64,000 bases of DNA from Acridotheres tristis (lineage: Eukaryota; Chordata; Aves; Passeriformes; Sturnidae), in contig CM072887.1 of the NCBI GenBank assembly GCA_037013685.1, forward strand, positions 51,759,154 through 51,823,153, written 5' to 3'. A model generated the notes under the pieces. It searched no databases and was not told the origin of the DNA. It saw only the letters and a program-made list of their open reading frames with translations. Position 1 is the stretch's first letter. Each line of letters starts with the position of its first letter. This document shows positions 1-17,530 of the stretch, one piece after another. The position numbers and the translations under genes were made by a program.

Positions 1-1359
1 GTATTTGTGAGATAAAAAAGGTAATTTCCTGAAGGAAAAGTAAAAAGGTCTTTTAATTAATCTAAAGAATGTCTTCTTGGTTTTACCATTAAACAGCTGG
101 ATAAAAATTTGCAAAAATTTCCACTACAGCACTACACAAAGCAGCTTAATAACCAATGACTCTCTAAAGGGGATTTCTGCTGTGGCCACCGAATATTTGG
201 AAACTAATTTAAAACAAGAGGAAGTGGAGAAGATTACCTAGTGAAGGATATGGAAAGCTAATTTTGAATTTTCAGTTCAGTGCATGTAGCTTGAAACACA
301 GCAAAACCCACACACCAAAGTCTAGTAACTATTTTGTATCAAGTATAAATAGCACTGAACTACCTATTTTGCATATTGGTTGCTAAATAAACTGAAGATT
401 CATAGAATATCTTGTTGGTGATATCCAGCTAATAAAATGACTTCAAACTAGTACAAATTTGTTTAACTTGACACCAATACTTTGCCTTATATTTTCCTCT
501 ATTTTAATCACATTTTGGCATCTACAGAGAGAGTGGAGGATTCATCCTGTGTTGGCATAAAGTAAATTTTCATCCAAATCCTCACCCTTTCTACAGGGAT
601 ATTTATCATCCAGCAGAGCTTTTGAATAATTTCTCAGACTATCATTCTTCACCTATGGATTATTTTTCTTCAAATGTGGGAATACATTGAAACCATTTTT
701 CCTAGAAAGACTGCAATGAAAAGAATGAACTATGAAGGATTATTTTGATATTAAAAAAAAAGTATCAATACAGTAAAAGATTTTTTCCTGTATGCTGAAA
801 TACAAAAATGTGATCTAGTAAAAGAAAAACTAATTCAAAGTAAACAAGTCTGTATTTCTAACCATACTTGAACAAATCCTAGTCATGTTATTACTTGGTT
901 TTGCTCTTTAAATTTTATAATGCATGACTTCAAATTATTCATCAATCAGGTTTCTCACTCCAGTAGTAAGAGGCAGAAAACAATGATTAGGAAATTGTCA
1001 AGAAATTGGCTATACTACATCAAAGCTCAGCACCTTCAGCAGGTTATGAGGATGCACTGAGTATTGACTAGGGGAAGGAGCTCTCTCTGTGGCTCAGAAA
1101 CTCACAACTATTTCTATGCTTTGCTATTATCATCTTTGTCACACTCACAGTACCTCTGGCCTGCCCCAGGCCATTTTGCTAAACACAGGAAGGGAAATAT
1201 TGTCTACGTGAAGAATAACGAGAAGTTCTCATCCATTTCATCGCTACCATGACTTCAGCCAACGTTTTCATCACACCAGTGGCTTTGTTTCATTAACTGT
1301 TCATGCAAAACCAGCGGGCATCTATCAGATGAGTGGTGGAAACCAGCAAAATTCCTTAC
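1..1359 (-). other. SYTL3 intron 2 (partial)
   Basis: AT-rich sequence downstream of the zinc-finger exon. I looked for the next conserved SYTL3 block (the KTGEWFYEE-like linker) on the minus strand and did not find it, so the next exon is probably outside the window. Confidence 0.6.
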
Positions 1360-1575
1360 CCGTGGGCATAACAAATGGTGCATTTCCAAAGGCAGGGGTT
1401 CAGGCAGACACGGCATTCGGAGCACACCCGATGACTGCATCCATTGCACACTGCGCCTCTGTTCATCAGCAACCCCAGTGACTTCTGACAGCGAGCACAA
1501 GATCTCTCCTGGTACTCATGCCTTGCATTTTTTGCCCCCTTCCACCGAAGTTGCTGCAGCTGCAGTTTCATTTTC
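1360..1575 (-). CDS. SYTL3: SYTL3 exon 2, Slp-homology zinc finger
   Basis: 216 bases encoding the end of Arg37 to His108 plus two bases of Gly. Acceptor is GGAATTAG|G and donor is GG|GTAAGG. All eight zinc-ligand cysteines are present in four C-x2-C pairs, so the finger looks intact. The flanking RWKGAKN helix is the usual Rab27-contacting part of the Slp domain; this is family knowledge, not shown by the sequence. Confidence 0.92.
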
Positions 1576-3155
1576 CTAATTCCACAGGTAAAAAGGAAAA
1601 AAAATTACAGGGGATGAAATCCTCATGTAAAGCACAAGTTAATAATACCCTGGTTGTGCAATATCATTTCTAGTGGGAGCTATGCCCACTGTTGAGCACT
1701 GCTAGAAAATGTGCACACACAGCATTTCTGCAGTGTGACTGTGTGTGCGTGACCAGAACTATGCACACTAACAGAGAAATAATTAATTATAAATGGGGTT
1801 TTGTTCATTTCAGGCCCACTCAGCGCAGGGCACTGAAGTCATTGTATGCAAGTGATTATGCCTTCACTTACAAAAACTTAGACTAAATAGTGCTCCCTTC
1901 CATTTTATTTTTTAAAAATCATATTTATCCAAGAATTAAGTATTCTACCAAATTAAAAAAAAAAATCATGACAAATGCATCACCTGAAATCTAAAAAACC
2001 AAACCAAAACTGCACACAGCCCAAAATATCAAAACCTCTCCTTGTCTTTAACTTTGCTTCCATTGCATAATATTCCATTCCATTTCACCAATAATCAAAA
2101 CCTATGTTTTTAATTCATAGTAACATCATCAGCAGTTGAAAGGGATTTTCTAACCAATATAGTCTTTCACATAATTACTATCATTTTAATGTTGTTTATT
2201 GTTTAATATATCCCATAATACTTACAAAAATACTTGATGTAAACAAAGTTTAAGTTTCCACATTTAAGGGACTAAAAACGTATTATCTTACCCACACCAA
2301 TACCTAGTTTTACAGGGGGATGCAATATCACAAAGCAGGATACAAGGTACTGGGAAATCCTTGCCCTAGCCAAGATATAAAGCAAATAAAATGCTGGACA
2401 ACTGTCCTTTATCTTCACCAGCTGAGATACTGGCATACTGTGAAATTAGCAAATAAAATCCTTTCCTAACTGATGACACTATTGACATGAGCAACAACCT
2501 CCAAGGCAGAGTGGTGTGCTTGCTGCCTGTTGTGTGTGAGAAGGGACAGTGATGGATTTAGCACAACGAGCAGGTATCCAATTATTCTTAACTCCAGTCT
2601 TAACACAATGTAAGCTAAACAAGCCAGCCAAAGATCTGAACATGTTCCATGAACACATTCCAAGACTATACATATGCATACATAGAACACGATGAGAATG
2701 CCATAAAGCCTTCATAAAAAAGATGCAGCCAGCAACTGAACTTTCTGTGAAGGCTGGAAGTAAAATTTACCAAGTACATTACTCAGTGAACAGGATTTGT
2801 TGATCTTTAGTATAGAATCAATAGAATGGCAAAAACAAAGAGATTAAACTTAGATTTCCCAGAGAATACAAAGGTGTTAGCTAACAAGATGTTAAAAGAG
2901 GGAGTACATGTAGAAGGACAACAAAGTGGAAGAAGAGTTATTCAGAATGGGAAAAACAAAAACACCCCACCCCCCTCCAAAACAAAAACAAAAAACAACC
3001 CAACAAAAAAATGAACAGAAGACATGAATAGGGGAAGAGCAGTACCTTATTCTTTCCTCCTCCATTTTTCTCACCATCTGGTCACGGTACAGGACTTCCA
3101 GAACAGCCTCTTGTTCTAATTCCTTAAGGAAGTTCAGATTAAATTCACAGGCCAT
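1360..3155 (-). CDS. SYTL3: SYTL3 (synaptotagmin-like protein 3 / Slp3-a), N-terminal part, two coding exons
   Basis: Join of minus-strand exons 3155-3046 and 1575-1360, giving the first 108 complete residues. The start exon encodes an Slp-homology helix (MACEFNLNFLKELEQEA...). The second carries a FYVE-like zinc finger with paired cysteines at residues 63/66, 80/83, 88/91 and 102/105, ending in WKCTIC. Slp proteins bind Rab27 through this N-terminal domain and tether secretory vesicles to the plasma membrane with C-terminal C2 domains; those C2 exons are not in this window and should lie to the left. RWKGAKN and RGAVCxGCSHRVC match my recollection of SYTL3 better than that of SYTL4 or SYTL5. 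The neighbouring DYNLT1 and TMEM181 genes agree with SYTL3 by synteny. The linker after the finger was not found in 1-1359. Confidence 0.9.
1576..3045 (-). other. SYTL3 intron 1
   Basis: 1.47 kb intron between the start exon and the zinc-finger exon. It contains an A/C-rich low-complexity tract near 2955-3010. No other feature is recognised. Confidence 0.85.
3046..3155 (-). CDS. SYTL3: SYTL3 start exon (coding part)
   Basis: Encodes residues 1-36 plus two bases of Arg37. The start is ATG at 3155-3153 in a good context (A at -3, G at +4). An in-frame TGA lies 15 bases upstream, so the reading frame cannot extend further. The exon ends AG|GTACTG, a donor that is weak at positions +4 to +6, and its phase joins exactly to the next exon. 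A pyrimidine-rich acceptor (TTTTTCTTTTCAAG) just before 3292 suggests that this exon also carries about 137 bases of 5' UTR (3292-3156). An alternative is an upstream splice using CAA|GTAAGA near 3260. Confidence 0.88.
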
Positions 3156-6100
3156 TTTTGCCAAATTTCACTATTTCACTTGTTTTGTAGACTCCTGTCT
3201 TATGGGTTCCACTACATCCAGAAGCTGATCTGGATGTTTCCTAAATGTCTGAGCTCTTACTTGATTGTTGATGTGTTTCACTGTGTCATACCCTTGAAAA
3301 GAAAAATAACTTTGTCTGTCTTCACACAGATCATCATTTAAGTGTCTGCTACCCAGAGAATACAAACAGTTATCAAAGGCACAGCAATTTTGACTTTTTC
3401 ATGTGTCCTTTAACTTCTTTTTCTTTTATTTTTTTTCCACTGAAAGTGGTTCCGAAAGAGATGAGAGCTTGCAGCAATGTTCCAGATAGGGCTTGAACTG
3501 GCACCAGATGGAGGGACAATTTGTCAAGAGATGGTGTAAAGGAGTGGCAGAAATGGTTTGGGTTTCTTTATCTGGTCTTGTAGATTTGGGATTTCTGGGC
3601 CTAAGGAAAAAAAAAAAAAACCCAAAACCCAACCATTACGTCTTCTCACCTTTTCAAGACATTTCAAATAATGTGAAGGATACATTTTGTTATACTCAAA
3701 CCTTTCATGCAGCAAATCAGACACAGGAGAGGTTTTAAGCCAGTCCTGTTCTTCAGAGGCTCACCATCTTGTCCATTTGCACCCAGGCACATACTTTCAC
3801 ATTTTTTGTAGAGTCAACATAAAACAACCAGTTAAAAAGCTTAAGTTAGTTTTGAATACAGGCCTACAGGCCCCATGACTGTCATACTGCTTGAGACAAA
3901 ATTTTTGAGAAAAAATGTCCCTTCATAATCCCATTTTATTGAAAAGACATCACAAGATTAAGAGGAAAAAACAAGACCTCTAAGTCACTTCCATCAATGA
4001 CCTGTGTAAGTTAAGTCTAGATAAGCAGTTTGATACCAAATAATACTATTATCTTTGCTAATACACAGAGACACCAAAAAGTTAAGATATATATTATTTC
4101 TAGCCCAGTTCACTAATGATTTTGGTCCCAAACTGATAAAGTTAGCATACAAATATATGCAAATATAAAATTGAAACTTAATCACAACTGCAGTTTGGAT
4201 ATATTCTGTGACCTTCACTTTTGCAAAACTCCACTAAAATATAAAATAATTTTAATACACTTTGCATCAAAGTCAAGAAAATATGATTATTCAACCTAAA
4301 CCATCTTACATACCACATTCATTTCCAATATTACTGTCTAACATTTAGTGTATATTACTAGAAATGTAAGACAATTCCACTTATGGTGGGATATCCCCCC
4401 ATATTGAAGATGTATATATGAAAACTGGTTAAGTGTTTCAAACTTTATCTGAAGTAGATACACACAGTCAGGCTCTAGGCAGGTGTAGACACTAAGACAG
4501 AAGGGTAAAGCTTTCCCAAAGCATTTACTGATGCTTCACTGATGGACCTCAGCTGAAAATCTGACCATCCATCTGCATGGCTGGATCATTATTTTCAAAT
4601 ACTCAGTTTTAAATTTAAAATAAAAAACCAGAAAACCCTAAATCACCAAAAGAACCCACTAAAACTTCAGATATATACTGACAATGTATTTTTGTCAGTG
4701 CAGGAAATTACTTCATATGTAGCTTACCCCAGTTCAGTGATTTAATTTTCCAACAGAAAATGCAGGGGGTAATATTATATATACATAAACAGGTTGCATT
4801 CCATTTGTGTACGGGCTTTTTTTTTGTTGTTTTGTGAAACCTTTCAACAGTCCAAAAAGACAAAGCATCTCACAGAAGCTTGAACTTCACAGAAGTTTAA
4901 AAAAAAAATTGGTTTCCTGTGGAAACAAAAGAGACAGAGATAGGGATAATCATGTCTTATTTCCTTAGCAACTGCAATTTCACAGGAAATTACTCATTTG
5001 AAACACAAGAAGCCTGAGTAATTTTTTTAACGCAATATGTGTCATTTTCAAAGGCCCCTGCATCCTTTACCTGCTCTCATCTTTTACCTTATGAATACCT
5101 CCTGAGATTGATGAGCATGTTTAAAACCATCAATGCCATTTAAGTCAACATAATCTAAAGAGGAGTCAGTACAAACTCTGGTGTCTCTGCCCTACACAGG
5201 ATACCAAAACATCCACTACATGGCAAGCTACATTTGCCATAAACTCCTAAGACTTTAGGCATATCTAGAACACCACGAGAAAGTCCCACTAAAGAATCAG
5301 TAAAAGCTAGCAAGTGCATGACAGTCAATACTAAGTGGATCCAATAAAACTCTGCTCTGGTGATCTTACAGAAAATACATCAATGTCTTATGGTGCTATT
5401 AAGAACATGCCACAGTAAAACAGTTATGAAGAGCAACATCTGCAGTTAAGCAAGCCCAGAAAGAGTTGGTATCTGAGGTCGCCTTCAAATTATTTTTTGA
5501 AAAATCTAGCTGAATGATGAGGTAACTAAGAATAAATAAAGTATTATGAAAGTATTACAACCCCCAAAATGGGGGAGAATCCTTGGCCCCACAACAAACT
5601 TGAACTTGTAATTATTTCACAGAGGTGTTCAAATTGGACTGAAAAGCCCTCCACCATTGTGAAATAAGAACTTTTTTCTTACACTAAAGCTGTCTGCACT
5701 AGAGTAGCATATTGGCAGTAAAAAAGAAGTGTTTTCAGTAACCACCCTTTTTGACAAGAAAAATATGAATAAACTTTCTGAAATGCCCTCCTTTCATGTT
5801 CATCCATTGAATCCAGCTAGCTAGCTGCTTTACAGTCAGCTAACCTTAAAGCTGAGCATCTTCTACATAAAACCAAAAGTAGCAGCAACCTCTTTAGTAA
5901 ATACCACAACACTTCTTCCTTTTCAACTTAAGGTTCACAAAAAATATTCTCTTCAAGCACTTCTTGAAATTATATATTTTTCATTATTTATTATTACATT
6001 TTGTATTTAAACTAATGTAGGGTCAGGCACCTTGCACATGGATCAGTAATTTTTTGAAAATATCATAAGAAATCCCAAAGCCGTTGTAAGGGAGAAGGGA

Positions 6101-7315
6101 TGACTAATGTGGCTATACCTTAGCACAGGTATTCATGCATGCTGAGTACAAGCTCAAAAAAACATTTTTTTTTCCTATCAGGATAGAAGAGTATGCAGTT
6201 ATGCTGCTGAAGATCAAGCAAAAGGCCTACCTTACACTAGATTAAGTTTGCAAAAACAGCTTCTTTTCTAAGTTTTTAAACTTAAAAATGGCTGGCTTAG
6301 CAAGCTTTTCCTCAAAGCAATTTTACATGTAATGTATTATTGACCTCCTTTCAGATCATTCAGCATCAGCAAAATAACGGTAATTAAATAATTATAAATG
6401 AACAGATCTTCTAAAGTCAGAATCTTCATTTACTTGAGATAATTGGATTACTTTATCCATTAACCCAGAAAATGGCTGTAATACATCAGTGGCAAGGAAC
6501 AGATTAAGAAGGTTTAGAGTAAAACCAGTCTGAAAAGCTACTGCAATTCTTGGCTATTTTCTATTCTGCTGAGACCAACCACATAAGAAAATTACAAGTG
6601 TTATTTTGTACTACCTGGCTGCAACAATTTAGCTTTCACATCCCTGCACATGAAAATTACTTAAGTTCTTTGAGAATGCTTTACCAAAATTAAGTCTGTG
6701 ATACTCACAACATCCCACCCCAGAATTCAGAGTAAAAACACAACCAAATAACTAAACTTAACACAAACAATCAATTTGCAGTTGCGGTTTTTCCATTAAA
6801 TCTTTTCCAGTTTGAAAAAAAAAACATGCCAGTAAATAAAAATGCATCCTCCTGTGCTATGTCATACAGAATAGAGTAAAATGATGTCCTCACCTCTTCA
6901 GCAGCCATCAAAGAGAGACACCAGGAAGTGAACTGCTTATAAAAGATGAGAAGCAGTCTTATTATTTAATTATCTCTCCTTAAAGAAAACCGGTCGCTGT
7001 TCTCCACCCCCTTTCCTTCCTTTGGGCACAGATACCACTGATGCATATTTAGAGGAGCACCCCAAAACAGCTGAAAGCAAATGTGCTCAACAAAGAGCTC
7101 CAGTGTTACAACAGCTTTTGCCAGGTCTCTGGTTTTGTAACCAGCAACAAGCAAAGATACTTGTTTTTCTAACATTAAAAGGAGACTCAGCAGAAGAGAC
7201 TACAAAAGCTGACTTATATATCAAAATATGCTCAGTCTTCAAGCCACACACAGGAAGAGAAGTGGCTTTGAGTTATATGTATTTCTGACACCATAAATGT
7301 GAAAACACTTCTAAC

Positions 7316-7401
7316 CTCAATGTCTCCAGGACTTGCACAGAAAGCTTGGTTTGTATCATAAACAGTTCTTTCCGGGAAACAAAACAGTTTTCTACTTCGG
7401 T
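7316..7401 (-). other. candidate noncoding 5' UTR exon of SYTL3
   Basis: 86-base segment with a pyrimidine-rich acceptor (TTGTTTTATCTTATAG) and a moderate donor (GAG|GTTAGA) on the minus strand. It lies between the DYNLT1-side CpG island and the SYTL3 start exon. This is based only on splice-site appearance; no protein homology can help in a UTR. Confidence 0.22.
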
Positions 7402-8469
7402 CTATAAGATAAAACAATTAGTATAAATAAAAATTCAAGAGAATTCAGTTTTTATGCATCTGCAAGAAGAAAGATATTTTACCTCACAATTGGAAATCTG
7501 ATCCCAGGTGACAATTGAAAGTTAAAACATTATTCAGATTGGACATCTTAAGCCTATCACAGAATTAAGTGTGAGTAATAAAGTTCAAAATTAAATCTGA
7601 ATAATTTTTAAGCCTGTAGAAAACAAAAAAAGGTTCTCACAGCTCAATCTCCTTTCTTGCTCCCAGCTCTACCAAACTCTGTGTACAACACAGAAACCCT
7701 TCTTAACTGCTTCAGGTGCTTTAAGATTCCTGATTTCTAGTTAAAATGAAACAAAGCACAGCAATTCTACTCACACGGCAAAGTTTAAGAGCCTGCATCA
7801 AGCTAAATACGTTCAAACATTTCCACCTGTGTGTGTCAAGTTTAATCACCTTCTTCAACTGCATCATGGAAGAGAAAGCAACTATTAGTGGGGAATAGAG
7901 CTATGCATGTATGCATCATATTTGGATAATCTGTCCCTTAATTTTAGGCAAAACTGTAACTGAATGAGATGACAAAAGTAACCTGAAGATTTTAGCTACC
8001 CACAGTGACAGATTAATTCTATCTCAAATCCAGGCTGCAGAACATTAGCCCTACTTGCCAGCTTCCCCCAAATATTTAATCAAAGCCTTAATTTAACCAC
8101 ATATTTAACTCATCATATTTGTCCCTCTCATCCCTAGACGTGGAAAACTGCTGCTGTATTTTATACATGCTAAGAATATAACTAAATATATAATATTTTA
8201 TGCTTTTGTTCAAACAAGCACCACTTGTTCAGTCTTCCCAGTCCTCACCTTTTTGTCTCTGCTTTTTGGAAGCAGCAAGCACAAGACTTGGAATGAGGCT
8301 GAGGATGTGCTCAGCATCCAGCCACAGTCCCACTGTAACCCTCCAGAGTGAGCAGAGCTGGTGCTGCCTGCAGGATGCCCACAGAGCCCCAAAGTGAGGT
8401 GGCTGGTCAGGGTCTCCTTTTTCAGGAGAGCTGACACAGGACTGGAGACAGGATCAAAACTGCTCAGTC

Positions 8470-8640
8470 AGCACTCTCAGGTCCTGGAGCTGTAACTCCC
8501 TCAACTTTCTTGAAATACAACACCCATAACTGGACACTCTATTTCTTGTGCAACCTTACTGCAGAGAGGACAATAGGAACACTGCTTCCAGTCTCTATGC
8601 CGTTTTAATTTTTTTTCCTTTTTTTTTTTAACAGCACTAT
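8470..8640 (-). repeat. degenerate CR1-like LINE fragment
   Basis: The plus strand reads like the reverse complement of the CR1 3' region: a 'cataactggacac' block followed by a diverged 'gcagagaggacaatagga' block. These correspond to the common CR1 'aaaactggacacag' and 'cagggggacaatca' segments. It is old and edges are uncertain; it may extend to about 8990. Confidence 0.35.
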
Positions 8641-9029
8641 ACGAGAAATTGAGATAAATTGTACCTAAACATCTCCCTGCTCCATGTGTCTATGGGCTAC
8701 TGAGTGAGCTGATCCTGCACTTGTGGAGCTGGTTATTCCTGCCTCCATACACGCCTTTGCACTTGTCCCCAGCAAGTTATTTCTTCTTCCATTCAGATTC
8801 TTTCTGCAGTTCATCCAGGCCCCTCTGAGCCTGAACAGCATCTCCCACCGCCTAGAACAGCTCTCAGGGCCTGGTAGCAACAGTGACTTGGACAACCTGT
8901 AAACACTGCACACACACAACATCCAGGAACTGTGACAAGTGAGACCTTTAATTCCATTCTCCTGGTTCTTACTATGTCTGCTAAAAATCACGTGGTCTGC
9001 TTAGAACTGTAGGAATTAAGATATCCATC

Positions 9030-9146
9030 TGCAGTGGGTTGATCCTGTCCGGATGTCAGATACCAACTAAAGCCGCCCTGTCACACCTCTCCAGCTGGGC
9101 GGGGGGATGGGGGATGGGGGGGTGGAATATAATGAAAAGACAGGGA
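9030..9146 (+). mobile_element. fragment of an avian ERV LTR (5' part)
   Basis: Begins TGCAGTGGGTTGATCCTG and continues through 'ccaactaaagccgccctgtcac', 'ctccagctggg' and 'agacagggag'. This is the same order of blocks as the avian LTR family that starts TGTGGTGGGTTGACCCTGG, a better copy of which is at 56081. Only the first ~120 bases are present, and the internal G-run is expanded. No viral gene is present. Confidence 0.55.
9097..9122 (+). other. G-quadruplex-type G runs
   Basis: Four runs of three or more G separated by one- or two-base loops (GGG-C-G6-AT-G5-AT-G7), inside the LTR fragment and about 500 bases upstream of the DYNLT1 start codon. This fits the usual G4 motif; whether it folds is not known. 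Confidence 0.6.
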
Positions 9147-9596
9147 GAATTTTTCTATGTTTTGATTTTTTCAGCTTGTGACATAGGCCTTCTTTTTAAG
9201 CTGCTTCCAGAAACAAGAAGTAAATCCTCCTTCCCCCCTTGGAGAGCAAAGGAGAACCTCCCAGGGGAGGACCTCCCAGAGAAGGACTCTTGGATGGCTG
9301 AACACGAATGAAAAGCTATCGGTACGAAATGCACAGCCGTGACAAGCCCTGCCTCTCTCAGCCACAGGCTTTGGGACGCTTGACACCACCACAGCCACCC
9401 CGCCGAGCGCCATCTCCCGCCCGACGCCCGGCCACTGTCGCTGCGGCAACCGCGCCATGTTGGAGGGCGCCGGGCCGAGCCCAGCCCCGGCGGGCGCTGG
9501 CGCGCAGGCGCAGTGCGGGCGGCGGCCGGCGAGGGGCGCAGCGGCGCGGGGGCGGTGCCGGGGGTCGGTGGCGGCTCGAGCGGCTCCGCCAGGAAG

Positions 9597-14338
<4,742 letters not shown>

Positions 14339-14685
14339 TTGCCTTGAAATTGTTCATTCTTCTCTTTTTTATTCCAGCACTTGATTCCATCTCCACTCAA
14401 ACTGTGAATACCTGAACAACTTTTTTTTAATGCATTTTTTAGTAACTTTTCTTCAAAGGTAGAAATTTGAAAATACGCTGTTACCTATTTTATGTTTGTA
14501 TCTAGTACCATACCAGTGTTTTCTATACTTTTTTATCACTTCAAAACTCCTCTTCAAGGTGCTAATACTGAAATCTGCTGCAGTGTAAACACTTTCTCTA
14601 GATTTCTTAGACCAATATAAATGAGACACTGACTTTCACACTTTGTACTTTTGGTTAGCATTAAATTATTGAAATTCATAACCAT
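14339..14685 (+). other. DYNLT1 3' UTR
   Basis: About 350 bases after the stop, AT-rich, ending about 20 bases after an ATTAAA signal at 14660-14665. The exact cleavage site is inferred. Confidence 0.7.
14660..14665 (+). terminator. polyadenylation signal (ATTAAA) of DYNLT1
   Basis: The common ATTAAA variant, followed by T/G-rich sequence (ATTGGTGTGATTC) typical of a downstream element. No canonical AATAAA occurs nearer the stop codon. Confidence 0.65.
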
Positions 14686-17530
14686 TGGTGTGATTCATTT
14701 AAACTTAAATCTTTTGTTATTGGGGGGGAAGTTTCAATTTTTTCAATTCTCTTCAAGATAGTCAAGTCACTTCCATAATTTTGCCAAAGTCACTACAAAG
14801 TTGCAAGAAAATTAGCATATGTTTATCAAAAAGTAGCTTGGCTGCATTTTTGGGACGTGTTTAATCTTTTTGTATGGTATTTAGAGCATGGAACAGTAAC
14901 TACCTTCATTGAACAAAGATAAGAAACTTTTCACATTCTGGAAGCACTCAGCAAACTATACCTGGGTAATCATTCACTTCTGCAGTCGGTTACGTGCCTT
15001 AAGTAGGTCTTAACTTGCTACAGTCCATGTTAATGTTGCTGATAGCGAGGGTGATGAGTTTTGGTAGCTGATGAAACGTGATCCTTTCTGAAAGGGGAAA
15101 AAAGCTGCCTCGAGGCAATGCTGACTAAATAACATGTGAGTAAGCCTCCTGCCTTCTAGAGTAAAGCTGCAGAAAAATAACAAGTGAAACAAGTTTTCAG
15201 CTTAGGCTTGGGTAATGCTTTGTCAGCTAATTAAAGAAATGGGAGCATACTATGAATTTCACAAAACCTCTGCAAACAGCTGCTAATGAAACTGAGAGTT
15301 ACAGACCCATGTGGGAGAGCATCCCTGGGCTGGAGTCAGTCTGAGAAATCTGTGATTTGCTTCTTTGTAGGAAGCCCTGTCTAATGTATTCAGAATCTGT
15401 CTCTCAGCTAGAGCTGTTTAAGAGAGAAATGACTGCTAATACAACAATATGATTCCACGACCTGGAGAGACGTCATACTGCAAATTCAAATGACAGGAGA
15501 GGATTCGTTTGCCATAGTGTTACATGCTCTGTGCTAACTGCTCAGTGTAGTCAGACTGTGGAAAGCCCTGTGCTAGGCAAGGCTTTGACCCTCTTTATGC
15601 ATATCTGCTGTCAGAAGAGCAAAACAGGTGTATGTATCAGCAGCTTTAGGCTTGTTACACTTGTTAGACTTCTAATAGAGCTGTAAGGCTTCTGTATTTC
15701 TGCTGACATTCCAGTTTCAAAACATCTCTTGCATGACAAGCCATTTCATTTTTCTCATGAAGGACCTAGTGGGTGCTACAGCCTATAAAGAGTGTGTATA
15801 TACCTTAGCCTGAGAATCACATCTCTTACATTGCTGTAAGAGAGTTTAGTACGGGTTCAGTCTTCAGTCAGAAATGATACAGCACCTGCAAAAAGGAAAC
15901 AGTAAAATCAGATTGAATATCATGCCCAAAACAGTCATCAGGGTCAGTGAGAAACTTGTCATGAAAAGTTGCTGTCTTGAGTTGCTAAGGAAATTTTTCA
16001 TCTGGATGCTTACATACTTTTTCTCCTTTCCATCATGCCAGAATGATGCTGGCAGTGTAGTACCCACTGAACTATTTATTTACACTTAAAAGAAACAAGT
16101 TTTGTGTACTTTGAGTCAATAACTGCATCTTGGTCAAGCCATTCAGACATTCCTTGTCCTTTGTTCATGCTAATAATAGCAAATCCCCTGTTTTTTTGCT
16201 ATTTGTTGGTTCATGCAAATGCTGAGCTGCAAAAAAACCCCCAACAACTATTTGAGATGCCTGTCAGTGTAAAGGCTGCATGGGAGGAGAAACCCCTGTT
16301 GCATTAAAATAGAAGTTATGCTACAGAAAGGTAGATACAGTTACATAGCTAGTTTTACATGTGAGCAATAACCAGTACTTGCAATGTAAGTTTTAGGACT
16401 ACAGCGAGGGGTTTAGAGGTTGTGAATTTTTGAGTGTTGGTTTCCCACTCCCATGATTAAAATAGTGCTTTTCTTTAAAATTGTGTAGCAATGGTATATT
16501 ACTGTTTCAGTATTCTACAGTAATTGATTTTCAAATTTTCATTACCTTCAAACACTTCAGTTTTAAGCACTTTTTGCAGAGGCTGATGACCAGTTCATCT
16601 CAGTGCCAAAGTAAAGCATTTGGGTGATGAACTGGCAGAGTCCTGGCTCCAGGTAATTAATTTGCCTTAAAAAAAATAAACCCAAACCGTGGATGGAGCA
16701 TTCAAGGCAATTACACAGTCAGTCTCTGTTGCCTCTTGCTTACTGCCGTGGTCCTTCATATGATTACAGCTACAGAAATGAGGGGCATGGCACCCCCAGT
16801 CTGCAGAGGAGGAGGAAGGGGGGAAGCCATTTATGGTCGCTGCCACAGAGGAGTCTGACCTGTGTTAACTAAAACCTATGGAAAGGGCTCTGGGATTAAC
16901 TGCTGTTGCTGCTAAATGAGCACCACCCTATCTGATACTATAGCCAGGAGTAAGCTGCATATCCATTTGTGCAAGGACCTTTGTGGCCATTTTATTCAGC
17001 AAGAGATTGCAGTCTCCCCTTGAGTTTATATAAGAAATGGCATCACCCCAAACAGCAAGTGATGCACTGATCACTTCTGCAGTCTACCAGCTATGAGCAG
17101 ACTCGTGGAAGACAGAGTTGTAAGAAGTTGATGAATGACAGCATCTTCACCATCTCTAAACCTGTTTTTTATTACTGGTATTAGCATTCACCAGGAGAAT
17201 TCTCACTGTCAGCATGGCCACAGCAGGCTTAGCAAAGCCACTGTGAAGCCATTTGAAAATGCCAGGTCCCTTATGTAACCTGGCTGGCATATTTAAAAAA
17301 TTTAGCAACCTGTCCTTCGACCTTCAAGTCTGGGCAAGATAATAAAAAACCCCCTCATAAACAATAGAAAACATCTCTGCTGGCACAGCCTCTTGGATCT
17401 CATCCTTATGCAATTAACCAAGTTTAAATATGCATAAGAAAAATGCATGTAAACTGAAAATATGTATAGGTCATGAAAACAGTTCATGAGAAGGAAATTG
17501 AAATGCTGTAGAAGGAAAATAAACCCAAGA
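14686..17530. other. intergenic gap between DYNLT1 and TMEM181 3' ends
   Basis: 2.8 kb between two converging genes. I see no ORF with recognisable homology, no confident repeat and no RNA gene. Either gene could use further downstream poly(A) sites here. Confidence 0.7.

Larger units (their letters stand above)
3293..9029 (-). other. SYTL3 upstream / 5' UTR intron region
   Basis: 5.7 kb of AT-rich sequence between the SYTL3 start exon and the DYNLT1 CpG island. It should contain SYTL3 5' UTR introns if SYTL3 transcription starts near that island. Only the weak exon candidate at 7316-7401 and a degenerate CR1-like stretch near 8.5 kb were noted. No coding exon is supported. Confidence 0.5.
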
